Below are positions 48,197-56,216 of a DNA stretch of 64,000 nt, piece by piece. The notes below the pieces were generated by a model. The model had not been told where the DNA came from. It made no database searches and worked only from the letters and a program-made list of their open reading frames with translations. The DNA lies in the NCBI RefSeq assembly GCF_001641635.1, contig NZ_LUUB01000038.1:51418-115417 (forward strand), written 5' to 3'. Origin of the DNA: Bradyrhizobium centrolobii. GTDB lineage: Bacteria > Pseudomonadota > Alphaproteobacteria > Rhizobiales > Xanthobacteraceae. Positions within the stretch are counted from its first letter, which is position 1. Every line of letters begins with the position of its first letter. Made by a program: the position numbers and the translations under genes.

Positions 48197-49259
48197 TGTC
48201 GGTGTCGCCCCGAAGCTCGCTCTTTGCCTCCTCGGACAACAAGACCTGTGCGCCCCGGATCACGATTTCCGAGCCCGATGGGATGTCCCGGACAACGTAG
48301 TCATCATCCGAAACGGGCTGATCGGTGCTGATCGGATGTCGTCTGAAGCTGTCGGCGTTCACGCGCAGGTAAACCCACGAGCGACCTTGCCATCGCACGA
48401 TCGCGGTATCCTCGACGAAGACGCCCTCGTATGTGTTGCCCGACGGCACATAAACGGTGGTGTTCATGCCGGGCAAGAGACCGCTGTCGCCGGGTGCGGA
48501 GAAGAAATAGCTCAATCCCTGAACGCGCGGGTCGGTGCGCGTCGCTGGCGAGACATACTGTAGATCGATATTCGCGTTCCGTGTCGGCGCTTGCGCGAGA
48601 GCCGTTCCCGGAGTCCCCATGACCGTCACGCCCGGCGGTAGCGTCACCTGGACGAGAAACTGATCGCGTTCGATGAGCCGGACCACGAGGGACGAGCGCT
48701 CGACGATTCCCCGGCCGATCACCGGCCCCCACTCCTGCTGCGCCGTTGCCGCGAGGGTCCTGAGCTGCGACTCGGCGGCGGCGAGCGCGGCCTTGTCCGT
48801 CCGGAATGTTCCCTCCGCGGTCTCGGCCTCCTTCTTGGGGAGCGCCGCTGACTCGACGAGATTCCTGGTCCGCTCGAATGCGCTCTTTGCGACCTCGAGC
48901 CTGGCTTGCGCCGTCTGGAGCTGTGCCTGCGCGTTGGCGTAACTGTTGGTCAGCTCGGTGATGCGGGAGATGTCCAGTACCGCGCCGTATGCGCGGAATT
49001 GCTCGGGGTGCAGAGCTGTTTCCACAGCCGCCGTTTCGAGCCCAATCTGCTTCTGCTGGCCGGGAGTAAGTTTGACCACGGCCTGGTCGCTGTTTGCAGT
49101 GCGGGAAGGCTCGGCGCGGCTCGAATTCGGGGTGCCCGGCTGCGGCTCCTCTGAAACCGCTTGCCGGACTTCACCGGCGAAGAGCCAGATGCCGGCGACC
49201 AGAGCCAGCAAACGCACAGCGACCGCAACGCCGCGCCATAGGGTTTTCGTGAGAGCCAT
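48189..49259 (-). CDS. Efflux RND periplasmic adaptor (membrane-fusion protein)
   Basis: A 356-residue adaptor anchored by an N-terminal hydrophobic segment (VAVRLLALVAGIWLFAGEV). A coiled-coil hairpin at ~105-170 (ANAQAQLQTAQARLEVAKSAFER … AALAAAESQLRTLAATAQQE) is followed by beta-barrel and membrane-proximal domains (MNTTVYVPSGNTYEGVFVEDTAIV). It belongs to the CusB/CzcB class. No His/Met-rich metal tail is visible. Co-transcribed with the RND pump. A 219-bp gap separates it from the next gene; it holds only an 8-bp hairpin (~49303-49324). Confidence 0.85.
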   Translation of the reverse strand: MALTKTLWRGVAVAVRLLALVAGIWLFAGEVRQAVSEEPQPGTPNSSRAEPSRTANSDQAVVKLTPGQQKQIGLETAAVETALHPEQFRAYGAVLDISRITELTNSYANAQAQLQTAQARLEVAKSAFERTRNLVESAALPKKEAETAEGTFRTDKAALAAAESQLRTLAATAQQEWGPVIGRGIVERSSLVVRLIERDQFLVQVTLPPGVTVMGTPGTALAQAPTRNANIDLQYVSPATRTDPRVQGLSYFFSAPGDSGLLPGMNTTVYVPSGNTYEGVFVEDTAIVRWQGRSWVYLRVNADSFRRHPISTDQPVSDDDYVVRDIPSGSEIVIRGAQVLLSEEAKSELRGDTDND

Positions 49260-49478
49260 TAGCCTGTTAGCAGTTGTTGGGAACCAGCTTATTGACGAAC
49301 TGAACCGGCGGCAAGGCGCCGGTTGTCGTCTTGCTACCCTGCGGGAGAGCTTGATGGGCGCAGCGTGCGGCCAACGACGCCCCGGTTCCGGTTTCTCTTC
49401 ACGCGGGATTGAAACTTCCCGTTGCGTCCAACGTAGCCCTCTATGTTATCCCTTGACCGAGGACACAAGGATTTCGGC

Positions 49479-49688
49479 ATGAATCCGATTGATCTGATTG
49501 TGACTGTCTGCGCCGTGCTCTCGCCCGCGACCTGCGAGGAGCAGCATCTGGTGTTTTCCTATGGCGGCTCGCCGAGGCAATGCGCCATGGCGGCGCCGCC
49601 CTACATCGCGCAATGGATCGGCGAGCATCCGAAGTGGCAGGCCGTGCGATGGCGCTGCGAATATCCGCACACGCATGACAAGGCCTGA
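49479..49688 (+). CDS. Small conserved three-Cys protein, unknown
   Basis: A 69-residue protein (MNPIDLIVTVCAVLSPATCE…) with Cys at 11, 19, ~33 and 58 and an aromatic C-terminal half (YIAQWIGEHPKWQAVRWRCEY). AAGGA lies 8 nt before the ATG. The N-terminus is a weak hydrophobic segment, possibly an uncleaved signal. I recall short proteins of this pattern (QCAMAAPPYIAQW) as common in Bradyrhizobium, but no function is known to me. Confidence 0.65.
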   Translation: MNPIDLIVTVCAVLSPATCEEQHLVFSYGGSPRQCAMAAPPYIAQWIGEHPKWQAVRWRCEYPHTHDKA

Positions 49689-49697
49689 GCATCGGCA

Positions 49698-50048
49698 TTA
49701 CTTGGTGCAGTCCTTCAGATCCTTGTCGGCGATCGAGAACACCGCGTCCGCCCTGATCTCGATGTCGCGGACGATGCACTGCCGTGAATTGGGATAGCTG
49801 ACCTTGGCGTCGTAGCGGCCGGGCTCGACGCCGGTGATCCGCAGCCGCTCGTCATGGTCGACCTCCTTGTCCTTGTCGTTCAAGGTCTGGTTCGGTCCCC
49901 AGTCGGTCCTGCCCGCCGGCGAGAGCTGAAAGCCGGAAATCGTCTCGGTCGTCAGGTTCCAGAACCGGATGCCCTTGCCCTTGCTCTGCGCGGCGGCTCC
50001 GCCGGCACATGCCACCACGACGATCAAAGCCAGACACCAACGCGTCAT
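49698..50048 (-). CDS. Small secreted beta-rich protein, unknown
   Basis: A 116-residue protein: signal peptide (MTRWCLALIVVVACAGGAAAQ) then ~95 residues suggesting a small beta-sandwich (GIRFWNLTTETISGFQLSPA, ERLRITGVEPGRYDAKVSYP), ending with two Cys (NSRQCIVRDIEI … DLKDCTK). GGAG precedes the ATG at 50048; a longer upstream frame is non-homologous. Similar proteins that open GIRFWNLT are, in my memory, unassigned periplasmic proteins. Convergent with the preceding small gene, same strand as the pentapeptide gene. Confidence 0.6.
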   Translation of the reverse strand: MTRWCLALIVVVACAGGAAAQSKGKGIRFWNLTTETISGFQLSPAGRTDWGPNQTLNDKDKEVDHDERLRITGVEPGRYDAKVSYPNSRQCIVRDIEIRADAVFSIADKDLKDCTK

Positions 50049-50073
50049 CAGCCGCTCCTCCCAAATCACGCCG

Positions 50074-50868
50074 TCATTTCCTGATGACGCGCTCGCTGTT
50101 TCTTGCCTTGTCGAGATTCTTGGCGCGGTCAAGGCCGATCGGCGCGATCAGCTTGCTCGAGACGAGGTCGGCGCCCTCGAAATCGGTGCCGATGACGGTT
50201 GCTCCGCTCAGGTCGGCGCCGCCGAGCTGGGCGCTCCTAAGCGAGGCGCCGGTCAGATCGGCGCCTTTGAGGGAAGCGAATTCGAGATCGACGCGCGAGA
50301 GATCGGCGTTGCGCGCGTTGAGGCCTGCCAGATTGGCCGAGCGCAGGACGGCGCGCATCAGCCCCATCGACTGGTTGCGCATGTCGGCGCCAAGATGCGC
50401 CTCCGCGATCGAGGCGCCGACGAGGCTTGCACCGGTGAGGTCGGCGGCGATGCGAGCGCCCGTCAGATCGGCGCCGTCGAGGCGGGCGCGCGCCATTTGC
50501 GCGGCGAACAGATTGGCGCCCTTGAGGCTTGCGCCGGTGAGATCGGCCTCCAGCAGCCAGGCCTGATCGAGGATCGCGCGATCCAGGTGAGCGCCCGCGA
50601 GCTTGGTCCTGTTCAACCGTGCCGCGCGAAGAATGGCGCCGGACATGTCCAGACCTGACAGGTCAAGGCCCGAAAGCCGCTTGCCGGTGAAGTCGGCGGG
50701 TGCGGCCGCGCTCGCTTTTGTGAGCACGGTTTCGACCTCGGCCCGGCTCATCTCGGCCGACACCATCGCAGGCGAGGTGAGGTCGACATCGCGCATCATG
50801 TCCTGCGCGTTTGCCGCGGGGGCGGCAAGCACGACACCGAGCGCTGTGAGGACAGCCTTTGCCTTCAT
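50074..50868 (-). CDS. Secreted pentapeptide-repeat protein
   Basis: A 264-residue exported protein. Signal peptide (LTALGVVLAAPAANAQ), a short helical lead-in, then about 30 pentapeptide repeats of the A(D/N)LxG type from residue ~70 to 245 (LSGLDLSGLDMSGAILRAAR, GADLTGASLRSAQLGGADLS), which fold as a right-handed square beta-helix. ATG 50868 has GGAG seven bases upstream. The periplasmic location is unusual for MfpA/Qnr-like gyrase protectors, so that role is unlikely. Function unknown. Confidence 0.8.
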   Translation of the reverse strand: MKAKAVLTALGVVLAAPAANAQDMMRDVDLTSPAMVSAEMSRAEVETVLTKASAAAPADFTGKRLSGLDLSGLDMSGAILRAARLNRTKLAGAHLDRAILDQAWLLEADLTGASLKGANLFAAQMARARLDGADLTGARIAADLTGASLVGASIAEAHLGADMRNQSMGLMRAVLRSANLAGLNARNADLSRVDLEFASLKGADLTGASLRSAQLGGADLSGATVIGTDFEGADLVSSKLIAPIGLDRAKNLDKARNSERVIRK

Positions 50869-50916
50869 CGTCAGGCTCCGCTTCACGCTTGTTTAGCACG
50901 AAGGCAGCGCGCGTGC

Positions 50917-51666
50917 CTATGAGACATCCCGCCCGGCGCGCTCGCTCTGCGTCCGCCGCTCCAAGCCGGCCTTGATCGCGGCGATCTCGGCCTCGCCCCG
51001 CGCGTCGCGGGGGATGGCGATCGGCACCTCGGCCAGAATCCGCGCCGGCCGCGGCGACAGGAAGAACAAGCGGTCGCCGAGACGCACCGCGTCGTCGAGG
51101 CTATGAGTGACGAGCAGCGTCATCACCGGCCGGCTAGCGACCAGCGTTGCGATCTCCTCGCGCAGGCGGCCGGCCAAGGCATCGTCGAGCGAGGCGAGCG
51201 GCTCGTCGAGCACCAGCAGGTCCGGCTCGACGGCGAAGGCGCGGGCGAGCGCGACGCGGCGCGCAAGCCCAAGCGACAGCTCGCCGGGGTAGTGGCTGCG
51301 GTGCGCTTCCAGCTCCAGGATCCTGAACAATTCGGCGAGCTTCGCGTCGTCGATCTCCGGCGCCACCAGCCGCACGTTCTGCTCGACCGAGCGCCACGGC
51401 AGCAGCCGCGGCTCCTGGAACACCATGCCGATGCGTGCGTTCGGAGGCCGCGTGACTTCGCCCTGGAAGTCGTGGTCGAGGCCCAGGATGATCCGCAGCA
51501 TCGTGCTCTTGCCGCAGCCGGACGGGCCGACGAGAACGCCGACCTCGCCAGCGCCGAGCGAGAAGCGGACCGGCGCGAGCACATCATGCGTCTCGCCTGC
51601 CGCGCTGCGGAAGGTCTTGCCTGTGATGTCGACCTCAAGCTGCACGGGGCCGCCACCTTGTTGCAC
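50917..51666 (-). CDS. Nitrate/sulfonate-type ABC transporter ATP-binding protein
   Basis: A 249-residue cytoplasmic ATPase. Walker A GPSGCGKST, signature LSLGLARRVALARAFA (a weak variant of LSGGMRQR), Walker B LLVLDEPLASLDDAL, switch His in LLVTHSLDDAVRLGDRL. It belongs to the SsuB/TauB/NrtD class. Start GTG 51666 or GTG 51645; both overlap the permease end. Downstream of its permease and binding protein on the same strand. Confidence 0.88.
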   Translation of the reverse strand: MQQGGGPVQLEVDITGKTFRSAAGETHDVLAPVRFSLGAGEVGVLVGPSGCGKSTMLRIILGLDHDFQGEVTRPPNARIGMVFQEPRLLPWRSVEQNVRLVAPEIDDAKLAELFRILELEAHRSHYPGELSLGLARRVALARAFAVEPDLLVLDEPLASLDDALAGRLREEIATLVASRPVMTLLVTHSLDDAVRLGDRLFFLSPRPARILAEVPIAIPRDARGEAEIAAIKAGLERRTQSERAGRDVS

Positions 51667-52372
51667 GGGCTTCGAACGGCTGCACCAGCAGGGTTTCGAT
51701 GACGAGCACGACGGCGGCGAACGTCAGCGAATAGGCGAGCAGCCGCGGGGTGTCGAAGAGCTGGAAGGCGACGCCGATCTCGAAGCCGACGCCGTTCGGC
51801 CGTCCCAAGAGTTCAGCGACCAGCACGATCTTCCAGACCAGCGACAATCCGGAGCGGGCGGCGGCCGCGATATAGGGCGCAAGCTGCGGCAGCACGACAT
51901 GGCGGAACGCGCGCCAGCGCGGCATCGCGAACACGGTTGCCATCTCGTCGAGCGAACGGTCGAGCGCGCGGGTGCCCTCGCGCAAGGTGACCACTGCGGT
52001 CGGCAGCTTGTTGATGGCGATCGCCGCGATCGCGGCAGCCTCGGTGAGGCCGGCCCAGATATAGGCCAGCACGATCACGACCAGCGCCGGCAGGTTCAAC
52101 AGCAGGATCAGCCAGGGATCGCCGAGCCGGTCGGCGAACTTCACCCGTCCCATCAGATAGCCGATGGCGCTGCCGAGCGACATCGCCAGCACGAAAGCGA
52201 GCGCGACGCGCGCGAGCGTGGCACCGAGATGCAGGAACAGCGCGCCGCTTTCCGCTTCCCCGATCATCACCTGGAGCACGGCGGGCGGGGAGGGGAGCTT
52301 TGCGCCGCCGACGAACAGCGCTGCAATCCACCAGATCGCGAGGAACAGGGCAAACGACAAAAGACGTAGCAC
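51635..52372 (-). CDS. Nitrate/sulfonate-type ABC transporter permease
   Basis: A 245-residue inner-membrane permease of the SsuC/TauC class with six predicted helices; the EAA loop reads DEMATVFAMPRWRAFRHVVLPQ (residues ~133-154). GTG 52372 overlaps the binding-protein stop region and has GGAG at good distance; the frame extends upstream without homology. Overlaps the ATPase start by ~32 bp. Confidence 0.85.
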   Translation of the reverse strand: MLRLLSFALFLAIWWIAALFVGGAKLPSPPAVLQVMIGEAESGALFLHLGATLARVALAFVLAMSLGSAIGYLMGRVKFADRLGDPWLILLLNLPALVVIVLAYIWAGLTEAAAIAAIAINKLPTAVVTLREGTRALDRSLDEMATVFAMPRWRAFRHVVLPQLAPYIAAAARSGLSLVWKIVLVAELLGRPNGVGFEIGVAFQLFDTPRLLAYSLTFAAVVLVIETLLVQPFEARATRWRPRAA

Positions 52373-52373
52373 C

Positions 52374-53354
52374 TCAGTCTCCGGGGACCGCGTGATAGAA
52401 AGTGCCGGGATCGAGCTCCGGCGCAGGTCCGACCAGGTCGCGGCCGCCGACCTCGGCCAACACGCGGTAGAGCACACGCGCATCCGCCTCCTCGTCATCG
52501 ATGCTTCGGCGCGGAATGCCGTCACGGTAGCGGTCGCGATAGGTCTTGAGCATGGCCGCATCGGTGGTGCCGGTGAGCGGGGCAACCTTCTCCCAGGCCG
52601 CGTCGGAGGTCACCAGCAGCTGCTTGGCCTTGCGGGTCATCGCGATGAAGCGCGCCACCGCGTCGCGGTGGCCCGCCGCCCAGGTCTCGTCGAAGACATA
52701 GCCGACGGCGGAGACCGGGCCCTTGGCGCCGAGCTTCGGCAGAATGTCCTCGATGCCGGCGAGGCGGCGAAAGCCCTTGGCCTCGAGCTGGGCGCAGAAA
52801 TTCCAGAAGTTGAGGCTTGCATCCATCTCGCCGTCGAGCGCCTTGGCCGCCAGCAAAGGCGGCGCGCCATAGACGATGGTCGCATCCGACTTCAGGTCGA
52901 TGCCGTCCTGCTTCATCCGCGCCTGGAGCAGGAGCCAGCTCTTGTCGATCGGCCCACCGGCAACGGCGAGCTTGCGTCCCCTGAGGTCGGCGAGCGTCTT
53001 GATCGGCGAAGACGCCGGCACCATCACCGCGCCAAGCGCGCTGGAATAGGGATAGAAGGTCAGCTTGGCGCCGAGCGAGCGCTCGCGCGAGACCCACAGC
53101 CAGTCCGACAGCATGATGTCGGCGTTCCCTGCACGCATCGCGATCTTGCCGGCCTCGGTGCTCGCGAGCTCCGTCACAGCGAGCGACAGGTTGGCCTCCT
53201 TGTCGAGGCCGTTGGCGCGGATCGTGGCCAGTTCCCAGGAGAATGTTCCGGTTTTCTGCACCGCAAGGCGGATCGTGTCCGCGGCGCGGGCAGGGGCAAG
53301 ATGCGCCAGCGCCAGCACGGCCGACAGCGCCACTATTCGAGCAAGACCTCTCAT
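52374..53354 (-). CDS. ABC transporter substrate-binding protein (NMT1/SsuA-like)
   Basis: A 326-residue periplasmic binding protein. Signal peptide (IVALSAVLALAHLAPARA|ADTI), then VQKTGTFSWELATIRANGLD, the opening of type II binding proteins for sulfonates, nitrate and thiamine-like compounds; PIKTLADLRGRKLAVAGGPIDKSWLLL is the family's hinge region. First gene of the SBP-permease-ATPase operon. ATG 53354 opens the signal peptide. It lies beside quinoprotein accessory genes, and I recall similar ABC sets in PQQ regions, but the ligand cannot be stated. Confidence 0.82.
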   Translation of the reverse strand: MRGLARIVALSAVLALAHLAPARAADTIRLAVQKTGTFSWELATIRANGLDKEANLSLAVTELASTEAGKIAMRAGNADIMLSDWLWVSRERSLGAKLTFYPYSSALGAVMVPASSPIKTLADLRGRKLAVAGGPIDKSWLLLQARMKQDGIDLKSDATIVYGAPPLLAAKALDGEMDASLNFWNFCAQLEAKGFRRLAGIEDILPKLGAKGPVSAVGYVFDETWAAGHRDAVARFIAMTRKAKQLLVTSDAAWEKVAPLTGTTDAAMLKTYRDRYRDGIPRRSIDDEEADARVLYRVLAEVGGRDLVGPAPELDPGTFYHAVPGD

Positions 53355-53440
53355 CACCTTGTGAGCCGTTTCCACCAACGAGTTCTTTTCAGGACAATAG
53401 GCATAGCATAGTTTCTGTCGCAACCAGCGGGAGGACGCGC

Positions 53441-53800
53441 ATGAGTTTCGCAGGACAGCTACGACCGATTGTCGCCGCGTTGGCGGTGCTCACGGCGACC
53501 GCATGCGTGGCACGGGCCGAGGAAGCCAATGACTATCCGACCTCCGCGCGCGCGGAATATGTCTATGGCTGCATGAAGGCCAATGGCGAGACGCGGCAGG
53601 CGATCGAGCAATGCTCCTGCTCGATCGACGTGGTCGCCTCGATCGTGCCCTACGAACGCTACGTCACCGCGGAGACCGCGCTCAGCATGTCCCAGGTGCG
53701 CGGCAATCTCGGCGTCCAGTTTCGCACCTCCGAACAGGCCAACTCCGCCGTGAATGATCTCCGACGCGCGCAGGCGGAAGCAGAGGTGAGGTGTTTTTGA
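53441..53800 (+). CDS. Small secreted Cys protein, unknown
   Basis: A 119-residue protein: signal peptide (PIVAALAVLTATACVARA|EE), then a helical domain with four Cys (YVYGCMKANGETRQAIEQCS, CSIDVVASIV, …EVRCF at the end). GGGAGGA precedes the ATG ideally. The pattern GCMKANGET…IEQCSCSID is one I associate with unassigned periplasmic proteins near quinoprotein loci. Divergent from the ABC operon with an 86-bp gap. Confidence 0.7.
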   Translation: MSFAGQLRPIVAALAVLTATACVARAEEANDYPTSARAEYVYGCMKANGETRQAIEQCSCSIDVVASIVPYERYVTAETALSMSQVRGNLGVQFRTSEQANSAVNDLRRAQAEAEVRCF

Positions 53801-53886
53801 CGCTTGCTGCGCTGCCTTCCCTTCTCCCTTTATGAGAAACGAAGAGGAGATAATTGTCCAATAAAAACAGCGCGATGCGCTGCGCG

Positions 53887-54331
53887 CGTCCACCGTTGTG
53901 TCCGAGATATGGACCCGCTCGATGTCCTGCTCAAGAACAGCGATGTCATAACGAAATGGAGCACCATCTTTCTTGTAGACGACTTTCCAATTCACTACGT
54001 CGCCGAGCGCGAAAGCCGTGTAACCCCACGACCCTCGCATCCATGTAGCATGCGGTTCAGACGCGGCGTGGTGAACCGGAGCTGTTTCCACGACCCGCCA
54101 AGGTTTTTGAAGAGCTGCGGAGCCTCTGCGCGAGGCATTCCGTCCCCGTTGTCGTCGACCACAATCTTAGCGATGCTGCCGATCCCGTCCGGCTCGAACT
54201 CAATGTTGATGGACGTCGCATCGGCATCGATCGCATTTCCAGATTAACTCGGCGAGAGCCTGCACTGGCCGCGCCTTCGTCTGCCGCGCGAGAAAGTCAG
54301 GCTTTACCTCGACCCTTGCTTCTTCCTGCAT
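53887..54331 (-). pseudogene. Decayed GHKL-type ATPase gene, N-terminal part
   Basis: Three reading frames join into one ATPase start: EEARVEVKPDFLARQTKARP…LAELIW, then AIDADATSINIEFEPDGIGS with IVVDDNGDGMPRAEAPQLF, then TAFALGDVVNWKVVYKKDGA. The N-box (N/A-x-DAD) and G1 box DDNGDGM are those of HATPase_c_3/GHKL proteins. Frame breaks occur at the TTT run 54236-54238 (one extra base) and near 54015-54025; the sequence ends with no transducer or C-terminal domain. Stand-alone GHKL ATPases of this kind often occur in defence loci, so this may be the remnant of one. Confidence 0.7.
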
Positions 54332-54798
54332 CGTGTCCCCCAGCGCCTCTTACTGATAGCACTGGAACGCGAGACCGTCTTGGGCTGCGGTTGATCGTTT
54401 AGGCTCCATCTTCGGAGTGCTCCGAAGATGGCGCGAAAGGCCGGTGACCTGTCCCTACGTAGCCATAGGCCGGTGCGCGGAGTCTTCGATTGCAAATCGC
54501 GGCGAAACCGGCAACAGCGCTGAAAAATCGACATCGGAGCGGGCCCGGATCACGCCTCGAAGTCGGAATTCACTCGGCGGCTTGTTGCGACATTGGTGCC
54601 GGCGTCGGCCTCGGCACCTTGATCGCGAGCAGGCGCTCGATGCCGTCACGGTCGCGGCCAGTGAGGCGATGCAGCCGGCCGAGCCGGGGGCGGGCGTCGA
54701 TGCGAAGATGTGAGCTAATTCACAATGAACCGGGTGACAGAAGGAGTAGCCTTGCATTTGGCAGCAACTACGCTGCCTTTGTATCTAGGAGGTGCATC
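54332..54798. other. Non-coding gap with possible gene debris
   Basis: About 470 bp without an intact gene. On the minus strand ~54578-54715 a short reading LRIDARPRLGRLHRLTGRDR, followed by DGIERLLAIKVP, looks like the tail of a lost protein, but I do not recognise it. The last 40 bp carry the strong AGGAGG ribosome site of the following gene. Confidence 0.4.
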
Positions 54799-55074
54799 AT
54801 GAAGACCGCACTTCTGGTTACAGCTATATTAGCTGTTGGTGCTGTATCAGCTAATGCTGGTAATGATCAGCGTCATGGTTCATCACTCAATCATAATCGA
54901 CACCATATTGAATCAGCTGTGATGGCTGTTGGCGCTCCGGCAGGCGGTAGTATTGACGAACGACCTGCTTGGACACTTTATAGGCAGAATCTGCACGACT
55001 CAGGCTACGATGCTAAGAAGAACATGGATAGCGCTGGTCATATGTGCGTGTCCTGTGATTATCGCGGCAATTGA
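54799..55074 (+). CDS. Small secreted His-rich protein with atypical AT-rich codons, unknown
   Basis: A 91-residue protein: signal peptide (MKTALLVTAILAVGAVSANA|G), a polar His-rich stretch (QRHGSSLNHNRHHIESA), and an end with two Cys (NMDSAGHMCVSCDYRGN). The CVSC motif could bind metal or be redox-active, but it is not CXXCH. AGGAGG precedes the ATG perfectly. Codon use is unlike all neighbours: third positions are often A/T (GCT, GTA, CAT, TCA), and 54841-54900 is only about 42% GC in a >60% GC region. It ends in a strong terminator. High expression with selection for open mRNA, or recent transfer, would both explain it. Confidence 0.7.
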   Translation: MKTALLVTAILAVGAVSANAGNDQRHGSSLNHNRHHIESAVMAVGAPAGGSIDERPAWTLYRQNLHDSGYDAKKNMDSAGHMCVSCDYRGN

Positions 55075-55110
55075 CTAACCTGTTGCTGTGACGACTGACA
55101 CGAGCTTCGC

Positions 55111-55168
55111 AAAAAAAAATAGCCCCCGGAGGATTCCCATTATGGGTTTCCTCTCGGGGGCTTTTTTG
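55111..55168. terminator. Bidirectional rho-independent terminator
   Basis: An A-run (55111-55119), stem AGCCCCCGGAGGA / TCCTCTCGGGGGCT with one mismatch region and an internal short stem around CCCATTATGGG, then a run of six T. It serves the small gene on the plus strand and could also act for minus-strand transcripts. Confidence 0.8.
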
Positions 55169-55195
55169 TTTGCGCGTGAGATTCCAGCAGGCTTC

Positions 55196-55337
55196 AAAGG
55201 TCGGCATGAAGCGAAGCTTCGGCCATGGCGCCGGATGAGGGGTTCTATCAGCGAATTCCGGCAAGAGAGGTCTCCGCGGAGGGAGACCCTCGCCCGCCTC
55301 GCTTCGCGAGGTACCTCTCCCACAACGCGGGGAGAGG
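55196..55337. repeat. Palindromic intergenic repeat, same family as 28.3 kb element
   Basis: Contains GGCGCCGGATGAGGGG, GAAGCGAAGCTTC and CCTCTCCCACAACGCGGGGAGAGG, paralleling the element at 28301-28454. It sits between the terminator and the SoxYZ-like gene; no gene is supported. Confidence 0.55.
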
Positions 55338-55352
55338 CTAAGCTAGCGCCCG

Positions 55353-56171
55353 TCACGTGCCAGGCTTCTCCACATCCCACTCGTTGCGGAAGACGTGTCC
55401 ATCCGTGTCCTTCGCTTCCGCGCGGAATCGCTTTGCGCCATTGGAGACATAAGTGAAGCGTAAATTGGGATCTTCCGAGATCGAGATGCCGCCTTCCATC
55501 GAAAGCACGGGACTGTCGTCCTGCGTCAGCTTCAGCTGGTCGATGAAGAACGCTGGGATATAGAGCTGCGTGACCTGGTCCATCTGGAGGCCGGAATTGT
55601 TGGGATGGCCGATCATGATCTGCGCCTCGCGGACGCGGCTCGCGGGCGCGTCCTCGCGCGCGAATTGCCGGTAGCGCATGTGGCCGAGCCGGTTCCTGGC
55701 TTCCTCGGCATTCTTCACCGCAGGCGCCGAGCAGCCGCCGGAGGCCTTCACATAGGTCTTGGAGACGTAGAGCTGGCCGTCGCTGAGCTCGGCGACCGCA
55801 TGAACGTCGGTGTAGTTGTTGACGCGCACGCGCGTGGAGATCTCCGTGACGTTGGCGTCCGGCCCGAGCTCGAACTTCGCCGCCATCGGCGCGGGGTTAT
55901 GGTCGATCACGAGCGTGATCGCGCGGATGCGGCGGGCATCGCCGGGCGACAGCTTGCTGCGCAAGGTCACGGGAACGATGGCTGCATCCTCGGCGCGATA
56001 AGGCATCTCGATGCCGATGACGTCACTGCCGTCGTTCATCGGACGGTTGCCGAAGATGTCCTGCACCAGACCCGGCCAGGGATCATAGGCCTCTTCAGTG
56101 CGCGCCGGCGCGGCAAAGGCGATGCCGAGCAGCGCGACGATCAAGGTCAGGCGGAGAGGGTGTCCCATCAT
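55353..56171 (-). CDS. Quinoprotein-associated fused SoxYZ-like thiol carrier
   Basis: A 272-residue exported protein with a signal peptide (LTLIVALLGIAFAAPARTEE). The N-terminal half resembles SoxY, with the carrier Cys C147 in VKASGGCSAPAVKN, the counterpart of the SoxY GGCGG end but internal. The C-terminal ~95 residues resemble SoxZ (MIGHPNNSGLQMDQVTQLYI, then LSMEGGISISEDPNLRF). Such SoxY-SoxZ fusions are known next to PQQ dehydrogenases without the rest of the Sox system. The carrier would present a small group on C147 to a partner enzyme, most likely the zinc hydrolase encoded 45 bp upstream. The cargo is unknown. Confidence 0.85.
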   Translation of the reverse strand: MMGHPLRLTLIVALLGIAFAAPARTEEAYDPWPGLVQDIFGNRPMNDGSDVIGIEMPYRAEDAAIVPVTLRSKLSPGDARRIRAITLVIDHNPAPMAAKFELGPDANVTEISTRVRVNNYTDVHAVAELSDGQLYVSKTYVKASGGCSAPAVKNAEEARNRLGHMRYRQFAREDAPASRVREAQIMIGHPNNSGLQMDQVTQLYIPAFFIDQLKLTQDDSPVLSMEGGISISEDPNLRFTYVSNGAKRFRAEAKDTDGHVFRNEWDVEKPGT

Positions 56172-56216
56172 GGTCGTGGTCTCGCGCAGGTGATCGGAGC
56201 GAGCGTAGCGCGCCCG

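Noticed and set aside
50074..50868. Qnr/MfpA-type quinolone resistance protein
   Set aside because: The protein has a cleavable signal peptide, so it is exported and cannot protect gyrase.
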